64,000 nt of DNA from Planctomycetota bacterium (GTDB taxonomy: Bacteria; Planctomycetota; Phycisphaerae; UBA1845), in contig JAKQDH010000100.1 of assembly GCA_029558835.1 (NCBI GenBank), positions 23,951 to 87,950 of the forward strand, read 5' to 3'. This document shows, piece by piece, positions 9,240-17,402 of the stretch. Each line of letters opens with the position of its first letter. The first letter of the stretch is position 1. The notes under the pieces are model-generated. The model did no database searches. It saw nothing but the letters and a program-made list of their open reading frames with translations, and had not been told where the DNA came from. Both the position numbers and the translations under genes were made by a program.

Positions 9240-10402
9240 AACCTGGCGTCAGAATCGCCTTCGTCAGTGCGCAGGCCTCGACGCTGCGGGCGTTCTACCT
9301 GCCGCTGCTCCGCGCGTTGAACGCGGCCGGGGCGGAGGTCATCGTCGTGGCCAACGGCGATGCGGATCTCGATGCGTTAGAGCGCGCAAGTCTGGCCCGC
9401 GTCTACGCCGTGCCGCTGTTGCGGCGCATCTCGCCGGTGCTGGACGCCCGATCGCTGCGGCGGGTGGTGCGGCTCTTTCGCGCTGAGCGACCGGATATCG
9501 TGCACAGCCACATGGCGAAGGGGGGGCTGGTGGGCATGTCGGCCGCCCGGCTCGCGGGCGTCCGGCACCGGCTGCACACCCTGCATGGTCTGCCGCTGGA
9601 GACCGCCCGGGGGCTGACCCGTCACCTGCTCGGGTCTGCTGAGCGTCTGACTTTCCGCCTGGCGCAGCGGGTCTGCGTGGTCAGCGAGAGCCTGCGTCGG
9701 CGGGCGGTGGAGTTGCGTCTGTGTTCTGCGGACAAGACGCTGGTTCTCGGGGCCGGGACCGCGTGCGGGCTGTCGCTGGAGCGGTTCACGCCGACGGCGG
9801 ACGTGCGGGAGCGTGGTCGGCGCAAACGTCGCGAGTTCGACATCCCTGTGGACTCCCTGGTAGTGGGTTTCGTGGGCCGGCTCGTGTATGACAAGGGCAT
9901 CCACCTGCTGGTGAAGGCGTTTGTCGAGTTGGCGAACCGACGGAACGATCTTCACCTGCTGCTGCTGGGCGATCATGAATCGTACCGCGGTGCAGTGCCC
10001 GCCGACGCGGTCGAGACGATTCGGCGTCATCCGCGCATCCGGCATGCCCCTTTTGACTGGGACCCGGTGCCGTACTACGCGGCCATGGACGTCGTGGTCC
10101 TGCCGACGTACCGTGAAGGGTGGGGGTACACCTTGTTGGAGGCGGCGGCGATGGGTCTGCCCGTGGTGGCCACGCGGACGACCGGCTGCGTCGATGCGGT
10201 GCGGGACGGCGAGACAGGGCTGCTCGTCGACGTTGGCGACGTGGCCGGGTTGATTCGCTCGCTCGAACAACTGCTGCGCGATGCCGACCTGCGGCAGCGG
10301 CTGGGTCGGGCCGGGCGGCAGCGCGTGGAAGCCGAGTTCACGGATCAGCGTCTGGTCGCTGAACATCTCAGACTGTACGAGGAGCTATCGGGACTGGTTT
10401 GA
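9236..10402 (+). CDS. family 4 glycosyltransferase
   Basis: A 388-residue glycosyltransferase in which GVRIAFVSAQASTLRAFYLP is the N-terminal Rossmann strand and loop, SHMAKGGLVGMSAARLAG and HTLHGLP follow, and the donor site is EGWGYTLLE (E-x7-E). These features match the WbnK/EpsD-like GT4 subgroup that builds exopolysaccharides. The TTG start at 9236 overlaps the preceding stop and has AGGGAG at 9223-9228, seven bases upstream; no ATG or GTG gives a better start. It is less related to the other two glycosyltransferases in the locus than they are to each other. Confidence 0.87.
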   Translation: MKPGVRIAFVSAQASTLRAFYLPLLRALNAAGAEVIVVANGDADLDALERASLARVYAVPLLRRISPVLDARSLRRVVRLFRAERPDIVHSHMAKGGLVGMSAARLAGVRHRLHTLHGLPLETARGLTRHLLGSAERLTFRLAQRVCVVSESLRRRAVELRLCSADKTLVLGAGTACGLSLERFTPTADVRERGRRKRREFDIPVDSLVVGFVGRLVYDKGIHLLVKAFVELANRRNDLHLLLLGDHESYRGAVPADAVETIRRHPRIRHAPFDWDPVPYYAAMDVVVLPTYREGWGYTLLEAAAMGLPVVATRTTGCVDAVRDGETGLLVDVGDVAGLIRSLEQLLRDADLRQRLGRAGRQRVEAEFTDQRLVAEHLRLYEELSGLV

Positions 10403-10443
10403 CGTGTGGGTGACAGAAGCGGCGGGCGCAGCGGCCAGGAAAG

Positions 10444-10524
10444 GTAGCGTCGGCCCCCCGTGGCCGACGTGATACGCCGCGACGTTTCCGCCGCCTGCGT
10501 CGCCTGCCGGGGGGGCGACGCTAC
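10444..10524. repeat. palindromic repeat with 15-base GTAGCGTCG arms
   Basis: In the 238-bp gap before the DUF2723 gene, GTAGCGTCGGCCCCCC (10444-10459) pairs with the reverse complement GGGGGGCGACGCTAC ending at 10524, with one mismatch and about 50 bases between. Only one copy was noticed in this window. No small gene is supported here. Confidence 0.5.
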
Positions 10525-10640
10525 GAACGCACCGATCCTGCCCCGCCCAGCAACCCGCCTCGTCTGTCACGGACTCAGGTTCGACCGGCGCCACGGGCAA
10601 GGCTTGACCGCCGGCCCGATCTCGACGGAGAATCACCAGG

Positions 10641-12230
10641 ATGCCCGCTACGGACACACAGAATGAGCCGCTGGCACTGGAGCCACTGGCGATCGGGGCC
10701 GTCGCGCCGGGGCAGGCGTGGTGGACTGCTCTCCTCGCGGCCGCGGCCCTGTATGCGGCCACGCTCGCGCCCGGGGTGCTCTGGGGCGACTCCGGGGAAG
10801 CCCAGTTGCACGTGTACTTGGGCGGCTGGTATGTCAACGGTGAGATCGTCCGCTCGCACGTTGTGTACTACGCCGTCGCGCGCGGGCTGGGCTGGCTCTG
10901 GGCGTTGCCGGCCGCCCTGGCCGGCAACGTCACGTCGGCCGTGATGGGCGCGCTGACGGTGGCGAACGTCGCCTGGCTGGCGGCCCGCCTGCTGCGCGAA
11001 CGGGTCAGCGTGGTCGCGGCGACGGGGATGCTGGCCCTGGCACACACGCACTGGCAACTGAGCACGTCGGCCGAGGTCGTTACCACTTCCTCCGCTCTGC
11101 TGACGGCGGAGCTTATCTTCCTCGTGCGGGCGGTGCAGACGCATCGGGTGCGCTTCGTGGTCCTGACGATGTTGGCCAACGGGCTGGGTGTCTCCAACCA
11201 CAACTTTGCGCTGCTGATGTGGCCGGTGTATGCGTTGGTGGCGCTACGCTGGCAGCGGACGTTTGCCCGGCGGCGGACGCAGGCCTTGCTGGGGGCGGGC
11301 GGCGGTCTGCTCCTGGGGATGGCGCCGGTCCTGGTACTGGGTGTGCATGACTGGCTGGCGCGCGGGAGTCTCGCGGGCACACTCGAGTCCTTCCTGGTCG
11401 GACACTACGGGCGCCACGTGGCCAACCTGGAGCGTCTGCCCGCGCTGGCGGCTCGGGCCGGGCTGGCGGCGCTGCTGAACTTCCCGACGCCGCTGTGGCT
11501 GCTTGTTGTCCCCGGGAGCATTCGCCTGTACCGGCGCTCGGCGGGGCCTGTGTGGTGGGTGCTGGGTGGGGCGACGGCGGTTCATCTCGCGTTCGTCTGT
11601 CGGTACGATGTGCCCGACCAGCATACGTTCCTGGCGCCGGTGTGCACGTTGCTGGCGCTGTTCCTGGCGGCGGGCGTGGACGCCTGCGTGGCGTGGCGGG
11701 GTGCCCGTGCGGTGCGGGTGCTGCTGTTGCTGCTGGCTGTGCCCGCGCCGGCCGTGTACGCTGCCTTGCCGACCCTGCTGCGCAAGCACGCCGCGGAGCT
11801 GACGATCATCCCGACCCGTCCGGTTCCTTATCGTGATCCGTGGACGTGGTTCGTCCGGCCGTGGCGACGCGGTTACGATGGGGCGGATCGTTTCGCCCGC
11901 GAGACGCTGGCCGCGCTACCGCAGGGGGCGTTGTTGGTTGTCGATGCCACCCTGTGCCCGCCGCTGAACTACGTGCAGGCCGTTGACGGGCTGCGACGCG
12001 ACGTGCGGCTGGACTGCTGGATCGCGCGACAGGCGTGGCTCGAGGCTGTGGAGACCGACGAGGCTTGGACGACCCTGCGCGGGACGAAGTGTGCGGCCGG
12101 GCTGCTGTTCACGACGGCGATTCCACCTCAGAACACGCCGCAGTGGTTGCGCGATTGGCACGCCGGCGGGCGGGTGCGTTGTGAGCCGGTAGGCCACGTG
12201 TACCGGGTGGTCCCGACCGCGGGTTTCTGA
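10641..12230 (+). CDS. DUF2723-type integral membrane glycosyltransferase
   Basis: A 529-residue multi-pass protein starting at ATG 10641. After a short cytoplasmic N-terminus come about ten hydrophobic segments; the first loop has LAPGVLWGDSGEAQ, with the acidic pair expected in the first periplasmic loop of GT-C transferases, and HTHWQLSTSAEVV and SNHNFALLMWP follow. This pattern fits DUF2723/TMEM260-like proteins, which use polyprenyl-phosphate sugars. A C-terminal soluble part of ~150 residues follows the membrane region. It may glycosylate exported proteins or lipids of the upstream locus; that link is by position only. Confidence 0.72.
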   Translation: MPATDTQNEPLALEPLAIGAVAPGQAWWTALLAAAALYAATLAPGVLWGDSGEAQLHVYLGGWYVNGEIVRSHVVYYAVARGLGWLWALPAALAGNVTSAVMGALTVANVAWLAARLLRERVSVVAATGMLALAHTHWQLSTSAEVVTTSSALLTAELIFLVRAVQTHRVRFVVLTMLANGLGVSNHNFALLMWPVYALVALRWQRTFARRRTQALLGAGGGLLLGMAPVLVLGVHDWLARGSLAGTLESFLVGHYGRHVANLERLPALAARAGLAALLNFPTPLWLLVVPGSIRLYRRSAGPVWWVLGGATAVHLAFVCRYDVPDQHTFLAPVCTLLALFLAAGVDACVAWRGARAVRVLLLLLAVPAPAVYAALPTLLRKHAAELTIIPTRPVPYRDPWTWFVRPWRRGYDGADRFARETLAALPQGALLVVDATLCPPLNYVQAVDGLRRDVRLDCWIARQAWLEAVETDEAWTTLRGTKCAAGLLFTTAIPPQNTPQWLRDWHAGGRVRCEPVGHVYRVVPTAGF

Positions 12231-12258
12231 GAAAACGGGACAGGTTCGTTTTTTCTCG
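12227..12258. repeat. short hairpin overlapping the DUF2723 stop codon
   Basis: GAGAAAACGGGACAGG... closes with CGTTTTTTCTCG: a stem of GAGAAAA with TTTTCTC plus a T-run. It overlaps the stop at 12228-12230. The string AAACGGGACAG resembles the AAACGGGGACGCAG motif at 14143 and 35461 in this window, a type often associated with REP-associated transposases. It could also serve as a transcription terminator for the + strand gene. Confidence 0.45.
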
Positions 12259-12296
12259 CGGCAACACGAGGAGCGAGCGACACGGAAGGCGGTACC

Positions 12297-12980
12297 GTGC
12301 ACATAACACCAGAGCGGCCGTGTCCCGTTTCTGCGGCGGGCGTCATCTTTGACATGGACGGCGTGCTTGTTGATTCCGCTGACGCCCATTTTCATAGTTG
12401 GCGTCAACTGGGGGAGGAGCACGGCGTCGCCATCACGCGGGATGCCTTTGCCGCGACGTTCGGGCGTCAGAACCGCGATATCGTGCCCCTGTTCTTTGGA
12501 CCGGGGGCGGCGACGCGGCTGCAGACGCTCGCGGGGCGCAAGGAAGAACTGTATAGAGAGATCATCCGCAGCCGTGTTCCCGCTGTTCCCGGGGCCGTCG
12601 CCCTGGTCCGTTCCTTGCACGCCGCGGGGGTTCACCTTGCCATCGGTTCGTCCGGACCGTTGCCCAACGTTCAGACTGTGCTGGACGGCATGGGTATCGC
12701 CGGGTTGATGGAGGTTATCGTCAGCGAGCAGGACGTGACCCGCGGGAAGCCGGACCCGCAGGTCTTCGCCCTGGCCTGCGCGCGTCTGGGTTTGGCGCCC
12801 GCGCGCTGCGTGGTGATTGAGGACGCACCGGCGGGCGTGGAGGCCGCCCGCGCCGCCGGCACGCGCGTGGTGGCCGTCCTGATGCACCACCCACGGGAGT
12901 CGCTTGCGGGGGCTGATCTGATCGTGGGCCGGCTGGGCGACCTCTGCGTCGCCGATCTGATGGCACTGGTCAAGGCGTGA
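12297..12980 (+). CDS. HAD-superfamily hydrolase, beta-phosphoglucomutase-like
   Basis: A 227-residue haloacid dehalogenase subfamily IA protein. Motif I is FDMDGVLVDS with the nucleophile and acid/base aspartates, motif II is IGSSG, motif III lysine lies in RGKPDPQVFALA, and motif IV acids in VVIEDAPAGVEAA. The DxDGVLxDS signature and alpha-helical cap fit phosphoglucomutase or sugar-phosphatase relatives. GTG at 12297 is preceded by GGAAGG at 12284-12289. It stands alone between the glycan locus and DUF1003; a role in sugar-phosphate metabolism is plausible but not shown. Confidence 0.85.
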   Translation: MHITPERPCPVSAAGVIFDMDGVLVDSADAHFHSWRQLGEEHGVAITRDAFAATFGRQNRDIVPLFFGPGAATRLQTLAGRKEELYREIIRSRVPAVPGAVALVRSLHAAGVHLAIGSSGPLPNVQTVLDGMGIAGLMEVIVSEQDVTRGKPDPQVFALACARLGLAPARCVVIEDAPAGVEAARAAGTRVVAVLMHHPRESLAGADLIVGRLGDLCVADLMALVKA

Positions 12981-13130
12981 CGCGCACCGCCGCGGGGCGT
13001 GCTTGTCACCGGGTCGCGGCAGGTTGATACTGCGCTGACCGTGCGGGGCAGCTTCCGACCGAAAGGAGTTCGCGTTCTGGAGGCGGTGGGGACGGGGGCG
13101 GGGCCCGCGCCGGGTGCTTGGAGAGACACG

Positions 13131-13592
13131 ATGAAGACACTCACCTTCCCGTCTCCGTTTCGGCACGAGCATCCTCCCGTTCGCAACGTCAACGACCTGG
13201 TGAGTGAGAGGCTTACTCCAGGACAACGGGCCGCGGACCGGGTCGCGGCCGTCGTCGGCTGCTGGCCTTTCATCCTGGTTCAGTCCGGTCTGCTGCTGGT
13301 GTGGGTGGTCCTGAACGTCACGGCGTTCCTGAGGCACTGGGATCCCTATCCGTTCATCCTGATGAACCTGGTGCTTTCTCTTCAGGCTGCCTACACGGCG
13401 CCTATCATCATGATGAGCCAGAACCGTCTGGCGGCCCGCGACCGTCTGGCCGCCCAGCATGACTACGAGATCAACGAGAAGGCCGAGGCGGAGATCCGCG
13501 CCGTACTCGAACACCTGGCGGCCCAGAACCACGCCCTGGAGGAGATCCATCGCCTGCTCAGCGGCGTGCCCGGCGCTCCGAAGGAAGCGTGA
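13131..13592 (+). CDS. DUF1003 membrane protein
   Basis: A 153-residue protein from ATG 13131, with GGAGAG at 13120-13125. It has a basic-acidic N-terminus (NDLVSERLTPGQRAADRVAA), two hydrophobic segments with the family signature GCWPFILVQSGLLLVW and YPFILMNLVLSLQAAYTAP, then IIMMSQNRLAARDRLAAQHD and a charged, probably coiled-coil tail. These are hallmarks of DUF1003, whose function is not established. A longer open frame to 12999 is not used because the family normally begins near the chosen ATG. The DedA gene follows seven bases after the stop. Confidence 0.88.
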   Translation: MKTLTFPSPFRHEHPPVRNVNDLVSERLTPGQRAADRVAAVVGCWPFILVQSGLLLVWVVLNVTAFLRHWDPYPFILMNLVLSLQAAYTAPIIMMSQNRLAARDRLAAQHDYEINEKAEAEIRAVLEHLAAQNHALEEIHRLLSGVPGAPKEA

Positions 13593-13598
13593 TCGATC

Positions 13599-14192
13599 GT
13601 GACCCTCGAGTCGCTGATTCAGACGTACGGGTACGCGGCGCTGTTTGTGGGGACGGTGCTGGAGGGGGAGACCGTGCTGGTCCTCGCGGGCTTCGCGGCC
13701 CACCGCGGCTATCTGTCTTTGCCGTGGGTCATGGTGACCGCTTTTGCGGGGTCGCTGGCGGGGGACCAGCTCTGGTTCTTCGTCGGTCGTCTGCGTGGCC
13801 GCTCCTTCCTCGACAAGCGACCCCACTGGCAGGTGCGGGCCCGGCGCGTGCAGGCCATTCTGGACCGCTACGGACACCTGGTGATTCTGGCGATGCGCTT
13901 CTTCTATGGGCTGCGGACGGTGACGCCGTTTGCCATTGGTGCCAGCGGGTACAGTCCGCTGCGCTACGCGTTGTGGAACGTGCTGGGAGCGGGCCTGTGG
14001 GCGTTTGTGCTGGGCGGCGCGGGGTTCCTGTTCGGGCGGGCCATGGAGGTCCTGCTTGAGGACGTCGAGCGCTATGAGGGTTGGCTGCTGTTGCTGCTGG
14101 CCGCCGGCGGCGGCATCCTCTGGGTCTGGCACGTGCTGCGAAGAAACGGGCACGCAGCTAGTCTTGGCGATTCGAAGGCGGGCGAGCGGTAG
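13599..14192 (+). CDS. DedA-family membrane protein
   Basis: A 197-residue member of the DedA/SNARE-associated family: GETVLVLAGFAAHRGYLSLP, GDQLWFFVGRLRG and the amphipathic RFFYGLRTVTPFAIGASGY are the conserved blocks, and four hydrophobic segments are visible. DedA proteins are proposed flippases for undecaprenyl phosphate or phospholipid at the inner membrane. The GTG start at 13599 follows the DUF1003 stop by six bases. The last ~16 codons run through the dispersed AAACGGGCACGCAGCTAG motif at 14139-14166, so the natural C-terminus may have been replaced by repeat-derived residues. Confidence 0.88.
   Translation: MTLESLIQTYGYAALFVGTVLEGETVLVLAGFAAHRGYLSLPWVMVTAFAGSLAGDQLWFFVGRLRGRSFLDKRPHWQVRARRVQAILDRYGHLVILAMRFFYGLRTVTPFAIGASGYSPLRYALWNVLGAGLWAFVLGGAGFLFGRAMEVLLEDVERYEGWLLLLLAAGGGILWVWHVLRRNGHAASLGDSKAGER
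14139..14166. repeat. dispersed AAACGGGCACGCAG motif
   Basis: AGAAACGGGCACGCAGCTAG at 14139-14158 matches, with one change, the arm AGGAAACGGGGACGCAGCTAG at 35461-35481, and its inverted copy ends at 35715. It lies inside the 3' end of the DedA gene. Confidence 0.6.
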
Positions 14193-14263
14193 GGTGGGTC
14201 ACGCCAGGGAAGCCCGATGCGGCGCGGCCACGGCGGACGGCACCCGTGTTGCGTGGGCGGCAG

Positions 14264-15268
14264 TCAGAGGCTTTCCTCGACTTCGGCCGGGCGCGTGATC
14301 TTGATGGCGATGTGGTCCTTGTGCCGACCGAGCTTGCCGGCGAGCTTGTTCCTGCCGGTTACCTGCAAGATGATCTCGCTGCCGACCGGCTTGGTGGTCT
14401 GGATGATGTCGCCCGGCTGGAGATGGAGCAGTTCGTGCAGCTTGATGGTTGTCTCCGCGAGGTAGGCGACGACGTCCACGCGTGTGGCACCGACCCCCTG
14501 CGCGATCTCAGTGGACTTGTCTTCCACCGTTGTCCGGCGCTGATACGCCAGCCAGCCCTGCGCCACCAGCTTGCCGATGACCGGCTCGATGACGTTGAAG
14601 GGAATGCACAGGCTCATGGTGCCCGCCCGGCCGCCCATCTTGATCTCAAACCCGATCACCACCACCACGTCGTTCGGCGCGACGATCTGCACGAGATGCG
14701 GGTTGCTCTCCACCTCCACGATGACGAACTTGACGGCCACCAACTCCGTCCACACTTCGCTGAGCGTGCTGAGCGCGCGGTCCGTGATGCGCCCCACGAG
14801 GCGCTGCTCGATCAGCGTGAGCGGCCGCTGCGGGATGAACAGGTCCGAGTTGGAGCCGCCCAGCAGCCGGTCGATGATCGGGTAGATAATGAGCGGGCTG
14901 ATCTCCAGGCACATCTGCCCTTCAAGCGGGTCGGCCGTCAGCAGGTTGAAGTTCGTCGGGTTGGGCAGCGAATGAATGAACTCGCTGTAGGTAAGCTGCT
15001 CGATGGTGGCCACGCGGATTTCGACGATCGTCCGCAGGAAGCCTGACAAGGACGCGCCGAGGTTGCGGGCGAAGGCCTCGTGGATGCCCTCCAGCGCCCG
15101 CATCTGCTCCTTGCTGACGCGCTCGGGACGCTTGAAGTCGTAGGTGCGTACCTCCTTCGTCTGGCGCGCGGAGCGGTCGACGGCCTGGGCCTCCAGCCCT
15201 TCGACCCCGCCCTGGTCCACGGCCGCCAGTAGGGCATCAACTTCCGCTTGATCGAGTACGTCCGCCAT
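14264..15268 (-). CDS. fliM: flagellar motor switch protein FliM
   Basis: A 334-residue FliM: N-terminal EIDAL-like CheY-binding segment VLDQAEVDALLAAV, then YDFKRPERVSKEQMRALEGIHEAFARNL, the CheC-like middle (EFIHSLPNPTNFNLL, EISPLIIYPIIDRLLGG, LTLIEQRLVGRI) and the C-terminal SpoA-type domain (LHELLHLQPGDIIQT, GRNKLAGKLGRHKDHIAIKI). It forms the switch ring at the flagellar basal body and sets rotation direction. No other flagellar gene occurs in this window, so fliM is separated from its usual operon, a common state in planctomycetes. ATG at 15268. Confidence 0.95.
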   Translation of the reverse strand: MADVLDQAEVDALLAAVDQGGVEGLEAQAVDRSARQTKEVRTYDFKRPERVSKEQMRALEGIHEAFARNLGASLSGFLRTIVEIRVATIEQLTYSEFIHSLPNPTNFNLLTADPLEGQMCLEISPLIIYPIIDRLLGGSNSDLFIPQRPLTLIEQRLVGRITDRALSTLSEVWTELVAVKFVIVEVESNPHLVQIVAPNDVVVVIGFEIKMGGRAGTMSLCIPFNVIEPVIGKLVAQGWLAYQRRTTVEDKSTEIAQGVGATRVDVVAYLAETTIKLHELLHLQPGDIIQTTKPVGSEIILQVTGRNKLAGKLGRHKDHIAIKITRPAEVEESL

Positions 15269-15349
15269 GCCTGTGTCCCGCGTGCGCGCACAACCTCCGC
15301 ACCTGTCGGGGATATCGGGAGATTACGTTCTCGGACTTGAGGGGGACCA

Positions 15350-15480
15350 AGTCGGGCTACGCAAATGGGAAACCGAGAGGGTGTCATGCCCAAGCCGAAG
15401 GCGCCGGCATGTTGTGGCTGCCGTGGACGGCTGCGCCGCGAACGCGCATGGCAGCGCCACGCTCGGCCATGCCACCCCGC
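15350..15480 (+). repeat. two-hairpin dispersed palindrome, copy 1
   Basis: Between fliM and aroA. The unit reads CTACGCAAATGGGAAACCG, then hairpin 1 (CATGCCC...CGGCATG, 15384-15411), a variable middle, and hairpin 2 (GCATGGCAGCGCCACG...GGCCATGCC, 15446-15477). Related units lie at 21115-21180, 34620-34765, 35547-35670 (inverted) and 53500-53570. Confidence 0.75.
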
Positions 15481-15519
15481 GACGTCGATCGGTTTCCCCG
15501 TCACGTCGGGCTGCTCGGC

Positions 15520-16836
15520 TCACGAAGCAAGGCGGCCGCCCGTCCGCAGACGGTCGAAGCACTCGAAGAAATTCGGAAACGTCTTCCCGCAGCACTCTGC
15601 CCCGCGGATCACCAGCCCCGGCACCTTCAGCCCGGCCACGGCGAAGCTCATGGCCATGCGGTGGTCTTCATAGGTGTCGATGACCGCAGGACGCACGGTC
15701 GTAGGCGGCACGATGCGCAGCCCGTCCGCGCGTTCTTCCACCTGCGCTCCGAGCTTGGCCAATTCCGTCCCCAACGCACGCAACCGGTCGGTCTCTTTGA
15801 GCCGCAGGTTGGCCACGTTCCGGACCGTGGTGGGCCCCTCGGCGAAGATCGCCACCACCGCCAGCGTTGGCACCATGTCCGGCATGGCGTTGAGGTCCAC
15901 GTCGAGTCCCCGTAGACGCTCACCCGGCCGCGGCCCCGTGACGCGGAGTCCCCCGGGCACAAACTCCGCCTGGCAGCCCGCCCGGTCCAACACGTCGGCG
16001 AAGGCCACGTCTCCCTGCACGCTGTCGACGCTGAGCCCTTCCACCGTCACCGACCCGCCCGCCACGGCCGCGGCCGCCAGGAAGTAGCTGGCGTTCGAGG
16101 CGTCCGGCTCCACGCTCAACTCCCGTGCCTGGTAGCAACGCGGGACCTCGACGATGAGACGCGCGCTCTCCGCGTCGTACTGCTCGAGTATCGGCACGCC
16201 GAAGCGTTCCATGAGCGCCGTCGTCATGCGCAGATAGGGCTGACTGACGACGCCCTCGCGCACCTCGATCCGGACGTCCCAGCCCGCGTACGGCGCGACC
16301 ATGAGCAGGGCGCTGATGAATTGACTGGACTCCGGCGCCGCCAACTGCACCGACCCGCCGCGCAGCCCGCGGGCATGCACAATCACCGGCGGATACCCGG
16401 CCACGCCCCCATACTCGATCCCCGTGCCCAGAGTCCCGAGCGCCTCACCAAGGGCGCCGATGGGGCGCCGCCGCATGCGCTCAACGCCGTCCAGCTCATA
16501 CCGGCCTTGCCCGAGCGCGCAGAGCGCCGTGCAGAAGCGGATTGTCGTTCCGGAGTTGCCGCAGACCAGGCGCGCACTGCCGGCCGGCACGTGCCCGCGA
16601 CAGCCGTCTACCTCCACGCGACGACCGGCCTCATCCGCACGGACCTCGATCCCCAAGGCGGACAGTGCCGCGAGCATGTGGCTGGTGTCGTCCGCGAAGA
16701 GTACGTTGCCCAGCCGGCTGGTTCCGTCCGCGAGGGCGGCCAGTACCAACGCGCGGTTCGTGACGCTCTTGGAGCCCGGGACCCTCACCACCGCGTCCAA
16801 AGGCCCCGCGACGGGGTTGCCGCGATAATCGACCAT
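15520..16836 (-). CDS. aroA: 3-phosphoshikimate 1-carboxyvinyltransferase
   Basis: EPSP synthase, 438 residues, transferring enolpyruvyl from PEP to shikimate-3-phosphate in the chorismate pathway. Conserved PGSKSVTNRALVLAALADG, LVCGNSGTTIRF, QFISALLMVAPY, LSVEPDASNASYFLAAA, NLRLKETDRLRAL and DTYEDHRMAMSFAVAGL are all present, covering both inverse alpha/beta domains. The ATG at 16836 (MVDYRGNPVAGPLDAVVRVP) fits the normal N-terminus; the open frame continues upstream without homology. It ends 40 bases from the palindromic repeat that separates it from fliM. Confidence 0.96.
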   Translation of the reverse strand: MVDYRGNPVAGPLDAVVRVPGSKSVTNRALVLAALADGTSRLGNVLFADDTSHMLAALSALGIEVRADEAGRRVEVDGCRGHVPAGSARLVCGNSGTTIRFCTALCALGQGRYELDGVERMRRRPIGALGEALGTLGTGIEYGGVAGYPPVIVHARGLRGGSVQLAAPESSQFISALLMVAPYAGWDVRIEVREGVVSQPYLRMTTALMERFGVPILEQYDAESARLIVEVPRCYQARELSVEPDASNASYFLAAAAVAGGSVTVEGLSVDSVQGDVAFADVLDRAGCQAEFVPGGLRVTGPRPGERLRGLDVDLNAMPDMVPTLAVVAIFAEGPTTVRNVANLRLKETDRLRALGTELAKLGAQVEERADGLRIVPPTTVRPAVIDTYEDHRMAMSFAVAGLKVPGLVIRGAECCGKTFPNFFECFDRLRTGGRLAS

Positions 16837-16973
16837 GCCTGCAAGACTACTCGGCACGGTGGGAGCGAGGCAAATCCGCGTTCCCAACCATCGCCGGTCC
16901 TGCCTTTCTCGCGGGGGTCTCGGCCGCGTACCCTGCAACCCAGTCCCCGCCAACAGTCACGCCTTGGCCGCCG

Positions 16974-17324
16974 CTACGCCGGTTTCAGGATGCCGAAGAC
17001 GATTCCCTCCGGATCAGCGATCATGGCAAACGCCCCGGTGCCGGGAATGGGTGTGCGGGGGACGATCACGCTGCCGCCCAGGGCCGACGCCTTCGCCAGC
17101 GTGGCGTCGATGTCATCGACCAGGAAGTACACGCTCAGGCAGGACCCCGGTGCCTGGGGTGGCTTGGCCATCATACCGCCGGTCGGTTCCACCCCGGCAT
17201 TGATCAGCGTATAACCCGGCATCGACCGGTCATCGAACTGCCAGTCGAACAAGCCCCCGTAGAACGCCTTGCACGCCGCCATGTCGCCGGTCATCAACTC
17301 GAAATGGCATAGTGGGTTCGCCAT
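16974..17324 (-). CDS. VOC-family (glyoxalase-like) protein
   Basis: A 116-residue single-domain vicinal-oxygen-chelate protein: HFELMTGDMAACKAFYGGLFDWQF, then AKASALGGSVIVPRTPIPG and FAMIADPEGIVFGILKP. The last segment, D-P-E-G-x-x-F-G, is the usual metal-site strand of the family. ATG at 17324 has AAGGAG eight bases upstream. Members of this subgroup are annotated as glyoxalase/bleomycin-resistance-like without defined substrate. Lies between aroA and the GT39-like gene on the same strand. Confidence 0.82.
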   Translation of the reverse strand: MANPLCHFELMTGDMAACKAFYGGLFDWQFDDRSMPGYTLINAGVEPTGGMMAKPPQAPGSCLSVYFLVDDIDATLAKASALGGSVIVPRTPIPGTGAFAMIADPEGIVFGILKPA

Positions 17325-17402
17325 GTACCGTTCTCCTTGCGTCGGCTGTTCACGTCCCCCCACGGCCACGCAGGGCGCGCGCCATGGCATCTGTCACGCC
17401 CG

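Noticed and set aside
11916..14153. 745-codon open frame on the minus strand
   Set aside because: It is antisense to the DUF2723, HAD, DUF1003 and DedA genes, all with clear families, and its translation is low-complexity (H, Q, R rich).
16321..17214. 297-codon plus-strand frame opposite aroA
   Set aside because: Antisense to strongly conserved aroA and the VOC gene; composition is typical of GC-rich shadow frames.
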